64,000 nt of DNA, from the NCBI GenBank assembly GCA_037577475.1, contig CM075192.1, forward strand, positions 30,093,194 to 30,157,193, written 5' to 3'. Made by a program: the position numbers and the translations under genes. Below are positions 33,349 to 47,385 of this stretch, one piece after another. The notes under the pieces were generated by a model. The model made no database searches, was not told the origin of the DNA, and was given only the letters and a program-made list of their open reading frames with translations. Each line of letters starts with the position of its first letter. Within the stretch, counting starts at the first letter, position 1. Source of the DNA: Chaunax sp. Z400. Taxonomy: Eukaryota > Chordata > Actinopteri > Lophiiformes > Chaunacidae.

Positions 33349-35095
33349 CTGGAGGAAGAAGCACACAGGTGAGTCAGTCAGCGGTGATGTCATTGTTTTG
33401 GTCATGTGATGCAGCCGATGACTTCGGAAGTTAACATTAAATAAAAGAGGTTTTACATCTGTGTTAACATTTGAATTGATTACAGAAATCCAGTAAGTGT
33501 AGTTTCATCCTGTGTTGTCGTTGGGCATGTCAGGCAATTCAGGATCTGGGCTGGAATTCTATTGGATACTGAAAACCGTCACCGGCGACAGACGTGGCTT
33601 CAAGCCACTGAGGGAAAAAATGGGATCCCGGGCAGCGATGGAGATCAGGTTCTATCAGGTTTGAAATGCATCACTTATCATCTCAGCAAAACCTTGATGA
33701 CTCAGATTTCATGTTGTTGTTGATGGTTATGTGTTTTATTGATGTAAACATCTAAGCATGAAAATTGAACCCAGGTGTCACATTTTTGCACATTTCCAAC
33801 TACTTTTGGATTTTAGAAATGTAAACAGATGAAATCAATTTGATCCGATGCAGACCATCCTCTGCGATTTATATCATAGATCAATATTAAAATCTATATT
33901 GATACAGTTTATGAGGACATTAAAAGTCGTACCCTCCATACATGTACAGTGGACACTTTAAACTGCTTCACAAGCATCGGTTTTCAACAAACGACGTGAC
34001 CTTTCCTCGTCGATATTGTACGTTTAACATATCATGGGCCAAAATAAATACAAACAAATAAATATCAGATGCTATTTTGGGTCTTCAGGTCGTCCATTTG
34101 GCAGATCATTGAAGTACGGCTCACGTCTTTGTATCTAAGAGAATTTCCAAGTGGGTGGTTCCTCTCAGCGAGTCCCCAGAACTTTTGGGTCATCTTTTGA
34201 GATGGGACACTGGGATGAACGACGGCTGTGTCGTTAAATATGTCTGATAGAAGGTCTGCCAGCTGGTCGCCATTTTCTTCTTCTTGGCTTCTATTTTTTT
34301 TCATGTTTTTAAATCAAACTTTTATTTTTTCTTTACCAGAGCCAGCTGTAGCTGCAGGGGGCAGAGCAGGAAGTGAGCAGCATCTTGTCCTCTGCTCAGA
34401 GGAAGTCCCTCCCACTGCACGTCCCTGTCAGTCTGACTCCACCTCCAGCTGGTTCTCAGCCAATGAGGATGCTCTGACTTACTCAGGTGATCGTCCTGCA
34501 GAGACAAAACAACATCAGATCAAATCCAGATGAGATCTATCCATCGTTTTAGTTTCTGGGCTCGATGTAGATCAGGGTCAGTCCTCCAGTCCAGAAGGAG
34601 GCGCTGATGCAACTAATGCTGAACCGACAAAAACACCAGAAGAAGAACTTTAGTAACAGTTTAGCTGTTAGCTAACAACTCTCCATAAACACATGAATGA
34701 AATTGTGAAGAATGACGTTTTCCCTGATCAATCAATAGTTGAACTAATCAGGGATCAGATTGTGTTAAAACGAGACACAAACCAAACAAAACTTGAGCTG
34801 ATGACATCACAGAGGCGTGAATCCAGAACATCACACGATCCGGTTTAAACGTGTTTACATCTAAACATGTTTAAGACGTGTTTGACATCAGATTTACATG
34901 TGATCAGATCAATATCTGATGATGAGGTCAGAGAAGCTTTCCTCCACCAACAGACAAAAACAAACTGACGGACCAATCAGATGGGTGGAGGTGATTAACG
35001 CCACCAGTCTGATTATTAATGAACCAGTACTACAGGCTGAAAACACTCGAGTACTTTCTTCTACTTCACTACTTTACACAGGGAAATATTATATA

Positions 35096-35099
35096 TAAT

Positions 35100-35176
<77 letters not shown>
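35096..35176. repeat. (AT)n microsatellite
   Basis: About 80 bp of near-perfect AT dinucleotides some 0.6 kb from the presumed col4a4 first exon. Confidence 0.95.
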
Positions 35177-35178
<2 letters not shown>

Positions 35179-35725
35179 TTTAACTGACATATTTACTCAC
35201 TAATCAACTTTAATATTAACAGGATATTAACTTCTAACATTTAGCTCCTTAAATGTGAATTATTAATGTGTATTAAATACTTTAGGTGGGATTACATTTT
35301 GCTGATTGCGAATGCAGAACTTTTACTTGTAATGGAGTATTTTTACACTCGTCCTTCAACTTCTACTGAAAATCATATCAATCATATCAAATTTAATCCT
35401 ATTTTATGACTTTTACCTCAACTTTGAAGCTGATATTTTTGATATTTATGAACTTGTTTATCTACAGTACTTGTACTTTTACATGTATGTAAAATACTGC
35501 AGTACATCAGCAGCAGTACACTGGATAGTAGTACAGTAGGAGAGTAAAAGTAATTCGTTACTGTCCTACAGCTTCATCAGCAGCGCATTAGCGGTAATCA
35601 CGGTGACGTCAGGGGTTGTTTGAGAGTTTATTTAAGAGTTAATTAACATCTGACAGGGTCGGTTCATCAGCAGCTCATTCAGACGTCACACAAAGAAAAC
35701 AAACAGGTGAGTCAGGTTCACTTAC

Positions 35726-35850
35726 CTGGAGGTCTCGCGCTCAAGTCTGCAGCTTCACGCAGTTTTCATGTCAGAGACGCTGAAGAAAAACTCCCAACTT
35801 TATCAGCTAAGCTGGAGCCGCAGCGCTGCGCTGCGCACACGCAACTCAAT
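35726..35850 (-). other. col4a4: Probable col4a4 non-coding first exon
   Basis: Ends in a very strong donor on the minus strand (CCTCCAG|GTAAGTGA). The only ATG inside opens a four-codon frame (MKTA then stop), so this is 5' UTR if it is an exon. The right edge is a guess. Confidence 0.45.
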
Positions 35851-36690
35851 AGCTGTCAATCAGCATCAAACGCCTGCAGGTGAACACGCCAACACTTCCG
35901 GTCTTTAGGCTCTGGCCTTCAAAATAAAAGCAGGTGCAGACAGAGGAGACATACTAAGGGAGACGTTTATTCTGGCCGATATTGTTAATCAGAAAGATAG
36001 TATTTAACTATAAAGAGTTTGTCTCAGTGTTTTCTGAGACCTTTGCACACAAAACCGGAAACAAACTGATCTTTTATCTAGATAGGTCTATATTTGAAGT
36101 TTGGTTCAGGTTCATCCCACTGCGTTCATTTCGTTACCTCCACCAATCAGGTCATGTTTTCACTCGTGTCCATTTATTTGTTGGTTTGTTTAAAAAAACA
36201 ACAACAACTGCAGGACGGAATTAAATGAAACTAGTTGTGAGGATGGATCTGGGGCCAGAATAGACTCCATTACATTTTGGTGCAGGGTCCATATCCAGGA
36301 TGTTTTGTTCATCCAGGATGTAATGCATGGATCTTGATGGAGAAAAAAATCTGGCATATTTAGGGGTTGGTATCTATGCGTGTGTGCAATTTAGTGGGGC
36401 TCCAAATAAAATCTGGATCCAGCACATTTAAATATTTGGTGGTTACAAACCTGACCTTAGTTTATGGTTACAGGGCTATGATGTGGAGGTGGTAAAAATG
36501 ATTCATTATATCATTCTTTCTTTTAGGAAACATTGAAATTTGTCCCATAGACCTGAACACCACATATGGATTAAGTCAATAACGAACCAATGAGCTCACA
36601 TCATGTACAGAAAGTACTTGGATGCTTTTATTTTAAAACAGGTCAACCGGAAGTCTTGCACTAAGTGTTTCGTGTTTGACTCCTCCGTCA
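35851..36690. promoter_or_regulatory. Presumed shared bidirectional promoter of col4a4 and col4a3
   Basis: Less than about 1 kb separates the two divergent 5' ends. Paired collagen IV genes are known to share a bidirectional promoter. The edges are richer in CpG (about 35,740-35,900 and 36,690-36,960) than the middle, which is occupied by a repeat with inverted-repeat-like end from 36,136. No TATA box could be assigned with confidence. Confidence 0.55.
36136..36440 (-). mobile_element. Repeat-family copy inside the bidirectional promoter
   Basis: Starts 'acctccaccaatcagg' and continues with the complement of the '...caaaccaaccaa...aacataacctcc' end seen at 7,740-7,794 and 63,170-63,239. Same family as the intronic copies listed below, in opposite orientation; the right end is not clear. 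Confidence 0.6.
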
Positions 36691-36867
36691 CTGGACCGTC
36701 TCTCTCTCTCTCCATCCCGCATCAGGTTGCCGTGGCCCGACATCTGCACGGACCCCCCTTCAACTGAACCGAACCGAACTGAGGCGAACCGGCACGAGGA
36801 GCCATCCCGATCTCCAGAACAGAGTCAGTCTGATCTGCCGGGACTCTGCAGCTGCGTGCTCGTCTGC

Positions 36868-36957
36868 ATGGAGGCTCCGGGGGGCCCGAGGCGGAGGATC
36901 GTCCTGCTGCTGGTTCTGATGCTCTGCTGCTCCTCCGCTCCGGGACACGCCGACAGG
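36868..36957 (+). CDS. col4a3: col4a3 exon 1: start and signal peptide
   Basis: 30 codons from ATG to GAC AGG|GTGAGT. MEAPGGPRRR is basic, IVLLLVLMLCC hydrophobic, and a signal peptidase site is likely near APGHA. The frame stays open upstream to 36676 but without features, so this ATG was chosen because it opens directly into a signal peptide. Confidence 0.85.
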
Positions 36958-39900
36958 GTGAGTGAACACACCCCGACTTAATATAAGTTTTATCTGATGG
37001 ATGTAGTTTTTCATTCCTTTAGGAAACTTTGAGACTGAAGAACTTCAGACTCTTATTGTGAAAACCCGCAAGAATTTGTTGAAAGTGTGTTTATAAATAT
37101 TTAGGAAATGTTTATAGTATGAATGTCACCTGTCAATCACAATTTATAATTGTTTATTGAACCTATTACATCCATGACATCACCAGTCTGTGAAAGGTGA
37201 TCAATAACTGATTGGATTATGTATTGTGTGGCGTTACCATGGTAACAGACAGACACACGTGTGTTTGTATCTTAGTAGTAGTAGTACTGTAGTAGTACTT
37301 CAGTAGTACTGTAGTAGTAGTAGTTTCTCTGCCCATTTTGCTATGAATCACTTTGAAGTCGATGTTTTCTGGCTGTTTCCATCATGTGTGACGAACAGCT
37401 TCTCTCAGTGTTGTGTATTAATATTATAACATCTACGCAGGTCAATAAACAATAAAACTGAACAAAGTAGAATAAAAAAGTAGAAAGGATCAAATGAAAA
37501 AACTAAACTGTATTATTAGGAGGATATATGGATAACAGGATCCAAGATGGCGGCACATCTAGACACAGGAAAAACTGTTGTGAGGCGTTCATGTTTATTT
37601 GTTGTTTTCATTTATTTCTGTATTATTTAAGTCCACATGAGACCAGATGAGTTATGTTGTGGACTACACGAGTTCTGGTCTTGTTCAGTTCTGGTCTTGA
37701 TGAGTTCAGGACTGGATGAGCTCTAGACTGGATGAGTTCTAGACTGGATGAGCTCTAGACTGGGTGAGTTCTAGACTGGATGACTTCTGGACTGGATGAC
37801 TTCTGGACTGGATGAGTTCTGCACTGGATGAGTTCTGGTCTTGGTCAGTTCTGGTCTTAATTAGTTCTGGACAGGATGAGTTCTAGACTGGATGAGTTCT
37901 GGATTTGATGACTTCTGGTCTTGGTAAGTTCTGAAGTGAATGACTTCTGGATTGGAAGAGTTCTGGACTGGATGAGTTCTGGATTGGATGAGTTCTAGAC
38001 TGGATGAGTTCTGGATTGGATGAGTTCTAGACTGGATGAGCTCTAGACTGGATGAGTTCTAGACTGGATGAGCTCTAGACTGGGTGAGTTCTAGACTGGA
38101 TGACTTCTGGACTGGATGACTTCTGGACTAGATGAATTCTGCACTGGATGAGTTCTGGTCTTGGTCAGTTCTGGTCTTAATTAGTTCTGGACAGGATGAG
38201 TTCTGGATTTGATGACTTCTGGTCTTGGTAAGTTCTGAAGTGAATGACTTCTGGATTGGAAGAGTTCTGGACTGGATGAGTTCTGGACTGGATGACTTCT
38301 GGACTGGATGACTTCTGGACAGGAAGAGTTCTGGACTGGATGAGTTCTGGATTGGATGAGTTCTAGACTGGATGAGTTCTAGACTGGATGAGTTCTAGAC
38401 TGGAGAGCCCTGGATTTTATTTTGGTTGGCCTTTTTCATGTTATCGACTAATTGTTTAAAAAAAAGGCCCTATGTCACAATGTCAAAAAAAGTAAAGAAT
38501 CCAGAATCCACAACCGTATCCAGACCCGCCTCACAATTTACAAACATGGCCTCTGATCAAATGACCTCCTCCAGCTCTCATTGGTGGAGGTAAAAATTTC
38601 AACAACTAATGGTAGAAGTTTGTTTCAGACATTCATGTTCCCCTCAGGATGAATCGTAATCTAATGCCACAATCAGTTGTTGGGTCTTGTGACCCTGCAG
38701 GTCTTGGTGGTCCCCTGGGAGTCCCCCCATTAAAGGAACTGCTTTATCGGTTGATCTGACAGGAAATAAAACTATCCGTTTGTCTGTCCGTCCATCCGTC
38801 TGTGTGCAGTCAGTCAGACAGCCTGTTGTTTTAGTTTGTCTGTTTTCTGTTTCAGCCTTTTGACCTGATCTGCTGTTATTACTGACCACACACACACACA
38901 TACACACACATACACATACACACACACACATACACACACACACACATACACACACATACACATACATACACACATACACATACATACACACATACACATA
39001 CACACACATACACACACATACACATACATACACATACACATACATACACACATACACATACACACACACATACATACACACATACACATACACACACACA
39101 TACACACACACACACATACACACACATACACATACATACACATACACATACATACACACATACACATACACACACACATACATACACACACACACACATA
39201 CACACACACACACACATACATACACACATACACATACACACACACATACATACACACATACACATACACATACACACACACATACATACACACACACATT
39301 GAAGCTTGTGCACCTTCCACTGATGGGGTGCATGCTAATGCTTTAGCTTTGAGGCTACAGCTTACAAGTTGTTGTTTTTTGGCGGGGGGGGGTCATTTTG
39401 GGTTGTTGTTTTTTTTTAAACGAGTCCTCATCTTCTTTAGTTGTCCAGGAGAATGCTGCAACATTGTTTTGCTGTGAAGCTCCAGAAATGTTTTGTGAAC
39501 TAAGAAAGAAACAAGAGTGCTTGGAGAGCGCAGACCTCCACCAAGGCCCAACAATCCTCAATATAATAGTTCTTCCAGCAGAACCAGTTCCATCTCTCAG
39601 TTTCTGGTAAAGCTGTCCTATCTCTCAATGTTAAAAAGAATCCTTTAAAAAATTCCCAGCTCCAGATCCTGATTATCACCTAACTTTAATCACCTCTAGG
39701 ATATGCTATGGTCCATCTTTGGTGAAAATTTCATGCAAATCCATCCGTTAGTTTTTCTGTAATCCTGCTAACAAACAGACAAACAAACCGAACCAATCAC
39801 ATAGCCTCCTTGGCAGAGGTAACTAAAACCTTCCATCAACATAAGGAGTGGATAATGACTGAATTCCCGTTTTTTGTTGAACTGTTCGGTCCTCAGCCGG

Positions 39901-42900
39901 TACATGTGAGTAGCCCCACATCTGCCTGGGGCAACTCTTAGGAGTTTGGTTCCAGAACCAGTACTATGCATGGAGATGAGTTCATCTATATCTAGTTGGT
40001 ACTGCTCCAACCCCTGCACAAGCTGTGGTTCTTTTCCTACCAGAGGGGTGACATTCTAAATCCTAGGACCAATCCGTAATGCCGGGACTCGGCAGGCCCA
40101 GATCCCCTCCCTTGCCTCCAGCAGGGTATTCAATGCACCCGACCCCAAAGCCTTTCCCAGGAAGTGATGGGCCCACTGTGCTCGACTGAGCCCCATGGAT
40201 AAAGGCCTGGCCACCAGATGCTCACCAACGAATTCAAATATGAGGTGTAATAACTCGGGTCTTCGTGTTTTACTATTGCACATTGTATTCATTTACTGTT
40301 GCATCTTTTCATAAATAAACATACAAAACATAAGTTGAACATGTTTCATCAACTTCATATGTTTTGTAAGTTAAGTCTGAGTCTAAAGCTGGAAATCCAG
40401 TAAACAATATTCAGTGAAAGGTTGGACATAGTAATTTCTCATCTTCTCTTCACTTCCACAGTGAGAATTATACGGCAGGTCATGAGGGTCAAACATGTCG
40501 TCTGAGGTACAAATGAAAAAAAATCTGATCTGTACTTCAGATACAGAGAATCTTCAGGTCTGTTTCTGTCTGTGTGAAACACTTCAACCCTCACAGCATT
40601 GAAAATGTAGAGCAGTACCCATGATGCCCGGCTGCAGGACGTGCCGAGGCATCGAGCGTCCTGTGGGATGTGAGACAGGAATGAAGATAAGACGACATCA
40701 GACCTTCATCTGCCTGTCTGTCTGACTGTCTGCTGGCTCAGTTTATCTCACAGGAAGAGTACTGTTACACCTGCAGGATACAAGAAGGTGTTTGGGTTTA
40801 AACCCACAGAAATATGTGATAAAGACATCATGAAGAAACTTGCTGAGGAACCTCACCGCAGGCTAAACCTGAGACTGGGTTCAGTCAGGATACACAACAG
40901 AGCCTGTGTGACCGATAGAAAAGACGGGAAAACCAGAGCATCATTAGTTTCAGCCACATTATGACCACAATAAGTCACTAACCTGGACCATGTGGTTTAT
41001 GTAAACATGACATCTGAGGGCCCCTAACTTTAACTAACTCAAAAAAAAAACAACAAGAAACTCAAAATGTAACTGAAGCTTAACCACAGTGTTGTTCAGT
41101 GGTGGGGCCAAGTCATTGTTTTTCAAGTCACAATTTCTCAAGTCTTAGAATTCAAACCCCAAGTCAAGTCCCAAGTCAACACTTACAAGTCCCTACATTG
41201 TCAAGATCGAAGTCACGTCCCGAGTCAAGGCTTACAAATCCAAGGTCAAGGCTGACACATCACTGTTGAAGTGTCAAGTCCATAATGACAAGTCCCTGGT
41301 CAAGTCCTAAATCAAGATTGCCAATTCCCAAGATAAGTCCAGAGTCAAGACTGACATATCTCTAGTGAAGACCCAGTCAACACTGACGAGTCCCTAGTCA
41401 ATTCCTAACCTAAGTCAAGATTGTCAGTTTCAAAGTCAAGTCCCAAGTCAAGACTAACAAATACAGAGTCAAGACTGACAAATCTCAAGTGAATTTCCAA
41501 GTCAATACTGACAAGTCTCTAGTCAAGTCCTAAATCAAGATTGTCAAGTCCCAACATAAGTCCCGAGTCAGGACAGAAAAGTCTCAAGTAAACACTTAAA
41601 AGTCCAGAGTCAAGTCTCGTCAAGAAAGACGTCAAGAAAGTTCCAAGTCAACACTAACAAGGTTCCAGTCAGATCTCAAGTCCAAAATCAAGACGGACAA
41701 CCCCCAAGTCAAATCCCAAGTCAGCACTATCAAGTCCCAAGTCAGGACTGACAGGTCTTGTGTTAAGTTCCATGTCAAAACTGACAAGTCCTGAGTCAGG
41801 TTCAAGTCCTAAACTTTGCATTTTGGGTCCTAGACCAGTCATAATGTGCTGTTCACAAAATGTAAACCTATATTATACTCTTGTCGGCTCCTACCAGATC
41901 TGATCAGACTGAAGAGAATCAGGACCTGGACTGAGTGGATCCATGAAGATCCCAAATTAATGAAATCAGATGAACTGAACATTAATCTAACTCACATTTT
42001 CTCACCTTCTCTCTCTCTGCAGGTGTGTCACTGCAGTGGGAAGTCTTTATGTCACTGTGACGGGGTCAAAGGTCAAAAGGTGAGAACATGAACACAGGTG
42101 GGACATGCGATGACATCATAACTGGAAGTGATTCAGGCTTAGGTTCTATAATTGTTTTATTCTTGAGCCCCTTTTCAAGAATATTAAGTTTAAATGAAAA
42201 TATGCATTCAGTGATTTTATCATTTGCTTTTTCTTTTTGACCTGAATAATTTTTACAACATTTTTTCCCGCCTTGAGTAGTTCTGCAGTCTTCCTCTCAG
42301 ACCAGTCAGAGAGTAGGACGTATTACCTGTATGAAGCCTTAGAGGTAAAACCCAGGACAAAAAAACCCAAAACCCACTGGTCTCTGTGAGCACTAGATGA
42401 TAACTAAAAGCGACCAAGATGAGCAACACTGTTGGATTTAGGGATCCATGAGGACTTCACCCTGACCGGGTCCACCTCACTGATCCTGGATCAGTTTGTG
42501 TTTACAGTCTACTGCCCTCCAGTGGTGACATGCTGTCACTGCAGATACCCAATTAAACTAACCTGATGGTGTTCACTGTCACAGCCTCACATACTTGCAT
42601 GCCAACTTTTCACGGTCCAGTATAAATTCTTTCCAACATCATATCCCCCCCCCCCGCCTGTCCTGTCTTACTCCAGAGATGCATCTCGATAAGGGTGATG
42701 GATACTCTCGAAATGTTGTATAAACAATACAACAAAACATTTATGGTGATACCAATTAATCAAAAAAGAAAAAGTTCTAGAAATGCCAGAGAAGTGAGCT
42801 GCAGTGAGGTCTTTGTCTGATGTGTACCTGAGACCACCCAGGTGTGAACTCTGTGAACTCAGCTGTGTTCTGCAGGAGAATAAAGGCTGGTTCCTCTCTG

Positions 42901-45900
42901 CTGAACATGAAACGTCCGTCTTTTCGCTCAGGAACTTGAATGCACCTGGACCACAGCCAGGATCTATGCACACCTGAATTTACCTGAGTTTACTGCTTCT
43001 GTGTGGACAGCAGGTGAACTGACCCAGGATCTGTTCCAGACCTGGCATCACCTGAATGACCTCAATTGAATTAAGTTGACCTGGTTGACCTGTGATTCCC
43101 ACAGGACCCAACTTTACCTGTTTATACAGGTTATCTTAGTCAGCTGATTGACTGACACAGGATCAGTTCTACACATCATGACATTCGCCTGTATTTTGTT
43201 CTCACCAGGGTGAATCTGGTTACCTTGGATACGACGGGCTACCTGGAGTGATTGGTTACCCTGGAAATGAAGGCCACCAGGGGTCACCTGGAGAAAAGGT
43301 AAGCGCCTCCGCACTGAACATAGCAACATGTTTTCATATTAATGATAAGAGTTTTTGTTTTTTCGCTATTATTGTTTCACTTGTTTAAAATTACGTCAGA
43401 GTTCCTCAGGGTTCTCTTCTCTGTCCTCTTTTTCTTCTGACTTTTTTCTGAGTCTTTCTGAATTTCAGTAACTTATTCTTTTTTAAGTTTCAAACATCAG
43501 TCATATTGTTGTCTTATTTGGAGAAACTATTTGTTTCTGGTTGTTTATTGCTGGTTTGCAGCTCAAACAAAAGTCTCTCTGCCTGGACAGAAAGACGTTT
43601 AATGGATCTCACAGAATATGCACATTCTAATGTAGGTTGACGTGTTGCCAGGAGGCTCCTGTGTCATATCACATCTACACCATAGTGACCTGGAAGAGGC
43701 CAGATAGCAACATAATAAGACGAGATACAAATTCTCATGACAATAATCCAGATATATGTAGATGGTAAAACATAAGTAAGCGATGATAAGAATTCTTGGT
43801 TATGATGATTCTTTTCATTCATTTCATTTTTCATCCACAGGGCAACCAGGGACAAGCAGGAGGTCCAGGACTGAAAGGCTCTCGGGTATGATGATAAATC
43901 ATTTTGCTGATTTTAGCATAATTTTAGACACATTTAGCCAAAATCGGTCTCGATATCTTTGTAAACCACTGAATAAAATGTGTAAAGGATCCGTCATATG
44001 AAGGTGAGGTCTGTCTCTCTGTCTTCTCCAGGGTCTTCCAGGAAAACCAGGTTTCCCAGGACCTCCAGGACTGCCGGTAGGAAGCATTATACAACATTTA
44101 GAGAGCCCTTAGTCTGTAGTCCAGTCAGAAAGAAGTCATACATGAAAAGTATATTTGTGGGGAGTTAAAAAAAACTTTACATAAAAGATTTACTCTTTGC
44201 AGAAAAGCCACAATGGTTTTCAAGCTTAAAAATTTAAATTTAAATTCAAAGATATTGAGTATTTTAAATGTATTTTAAAACATTAATGCAACTTTATGTT
44301 AAATTAACTAGCAACATAAAATCAGTTAAAATATTGGAGATCAAAAAGGGTTAAATCTCTTTTTAGCAGCTATTATCAATCATTTTATTTTATTTTCATT
44401 TTCCTGAACATTCATTCATTTCTGTGGTTTTTTGCCAGGGACTCCCCGGGCACGAAGGATCCCTTGGCCAATTAGGACTCCCAGGATGCAACGGGACAAA
44501 GGTAGAGATGAAAATATTTTACTGAAGGAGGTTTAAATCCTGCCTGAAGGACAGACCGCTGACAGTATCTGAACTCAGGCTGATGTGTTGATCACTGTCC
44601 TCCAGGGGGATGTTGGTTACCCAGGGTTCCCCGGGTTTCCAGGACCTGTCGGCCTTCCAGTGAGTCCCGCCCACTTTAACTTAGTCATTAAGAGGAAAAG
44701 TTTTTTGATCAGTGCAGGCCAAAGCCGAACTCAACTCATTAAGTCTGATAAGCTAAAGCTAACTCTTGTGTTTCAGGGTCAACCAGGACCGCAAGGTGCA
44801 AAGGTAGGAGAACTCAAACACATACTGGAACCACACATGCACTCCATCAGTTAAGGTGTTAGAGTGACAGTGCATGTATCATTGATATAGTCAGTTATTT
44901 ATTGGTGTAATTTATGCAACAGAACAACATTTACAGTCTCAACTGAGCAGCTAATGTTTTTAGCTTTGCTGTTTGTTAGATGCTTACCGGAATCCAGAAT
45001 GTTCTAAAGGATTCTTTACCATTGTGGGACAATTACCAGATCTGATCTTCTAACTTCCTGGATAATCTCTACAATGATTGGACAAAAATTACATGATGAC
45101 ATCATCATAAGATCTAGAGCACATCAGAGTCTGATCTTGTGATCCATTAGTGAAATCTAGTTTTTTTAGAATAACTATCAAACTCATAATGATACCAATG
45201 TGATCCAGATTCTAGGGGCAGGATTTTATGGTCCAGGAGTCACATGATGAGGGTCAGACTATCAGAAGACTGGTGGTTTTAGGGGACATAATTGGGAGAC
45301 TGAGCTGCCTTTGTGGAGGTTTGTTCTCTGAGTGACATCTAGTTATATTTTTGCTTTTACTATGTTGGGGATTGCAGAGAGGTTGTAGTAGAGATATCTG
45401 AGGGATGCTGGACTCAAACCAGGGACGTTGAAAATACTTCTTCAACAGGACACCCTGAAAAAACATTTCTAGAGTTTCCTTCAGTCATTATTCTTTGTTC
45501 ATGCAGGAACTGTTTGGTCTGTAAAATAAAGAACAAGCTCTAGACCTGCTCTGTTGGAAAGCATCATGACATAACTTTAATTGTGATTCGGTGTTATAAA
45601 TAATAATAATATGTTTATTTGACTTAAAAATCTTCCTCCCACCCTTCACACTCTGTCTGAACAGAAACATGAAACTGATGTGGAGCTTCTGTTTGCTTCT
45701 GGTTTCAGGGAGACTCGTTGGTCTATCCCATCCCTCAGGATATTAAAGGAGCAACAGGACCACGAGGACCAGCTGGAGATGATGTCAGTCACTGTCATGT
45801 ATTTTCTCATTCAGACCAGACCAGATTTTCTCATTCTTCCTCAGTTCATGTGGAACTCATCAGTCACAACCCTCATATAGACTAGAACACAACAGATGAC

Positions 45901-47349
45901 TAGTAGCTATAGTGCTTTTGAACCATTAGAATCCCTCTCTGATTGGATGATGGAGTGTTTTCTGATTGGCTGTTGGAGATTGAGCTCTCATTGGCTGTTG
46001 TGTTGCAGGGGTTGAGTGGAGATCCAGGGGAACCAGGCCTACCAGGACCACCAGGACCTGCTGGACATCCAGTATGATTCAGATCCAAAATGTGCAAACT
46101 TTATTTAAATGTTTACGGTGATCAATAATTCATTCAACTGACATCATCTGTTTTTGTTTTTGTTACTAAGGGAAGTCTAGGGTTGCCGGGGTTAGCAGGA
46201 GAGAAGGTTAGTGATGCTGTGTCTTCAGGCTCGTAGCTTTGTTAGCATGATGTTAATGTTTGACCATTCGTCATTTTTACACTGTTACTCATAAGATAAT
46301 CATGTTTTTAATCACTAAACAAAAAAGTCAAACACTGACCTTAAAAAAACAAGTTTCTCACAAATATGTCACTAATGAACAACCAAAGTTAGTGGCAAAA
46401 GTTAACATCTCGTTTGCACAAGTTAATATCTTTTTGCACAAGTTAATATCTTTTTGCACAAGTTAATATCTTTTTGTACAAGTTAATATCTCATGTACAC
46501 AAGTTAATATCTCATTTGCACAAGTTAATGTCTTTTAGCACAACTTAATACATTTTTGCACAAGTTTATATCTTGTTTGCACAAGTTAGTCTTTTAGCAC
46601 AACTCAATATATTTTTGCACAAGTTAATATCTTTTGTTTGCACAAGTTAATATCTCGTTTGCATAAATTAATATCTTTGCACAAGTTAATGTCTTTTAGC
46701 ACAACTCAATATCTTATGCACTAGTTAATATCTCATTTGCACAAGTTAATATCTTGTTTGCACAAGTTAATACCTTTTAGCACATTAATATATTTTTGCA
46801 CAAGTTAATATATTTTTGTACAACTTAATATTTTTTTGCATGAGTTAATATATTTTTGCACAAGTTAATATCTCGTTTGCATAAGTTAATGTCTTGGTCA
46901 CACAAGATGTTTTAGCTTTTTAACACATCAGAGAATATTATTAACAAATTATTTCAGTAAATAAACACAACTAAATTCTACGAGGTGTTTGAAGGCCTGT
47001 TGTTTTGTTTGGTCATGTGACCTCCATCTGATTATGTTCTACCCTGATCATGCATGTGTTTGTTTCAGGGTCAGGAGGGTCCCAGTCCAGTGATCCCAGG
47101 TCCACGTGGACAGAGGGTGAGCTAGGCTAATGCTAATTTAAAGGTTATAAATGCACATAAAGTCACATTACATGGAAATTCACCCTCTGGTTTTAATGTC
47201 ATCATCATCATCGTCACCATCATCATCATCATCACCACCATCACCATCATCAGCATTGCTTGTTTTACAGGGTGATCAGGGACCACCAGGGATTCCTGGA
47301 CAGAAAGGAATCAAACTGTACGCTGAAGGACCCAAAGAACTGAAGGTCG

Positions 47350-47385
<36 letters not shown>

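Noticed and set aside
34065..34304. 79-codon minus-strand frame MKKNRSQEEE
   Set aside because: Overlaps a dispersed repeat also seen near 58.65 and 61.45 kb; does not join the col4a4 frame.
34322..34507. Possible col4a4 start exon MSLQDDHLS on the minus strand
   Set aside because: Ends one base into a codon at 'gtaagt', which would put a stop in the next exon, so it cannot join CLLVILAAPP.
36676..36867. Upstream extension of the col4a3 frame beginning MTPPSLDRL
   Set aside because: Low-complexity and without a signal peptide; the ATG at 36868 opens directly into a hydrophobic leader.
38644..39333. Long minus-strand frames (up to 229 codons) of CVCV/MCVC type
   Set aside because: They are translations of a CA/CATA microsatellite and have no non-repeat coding signal.
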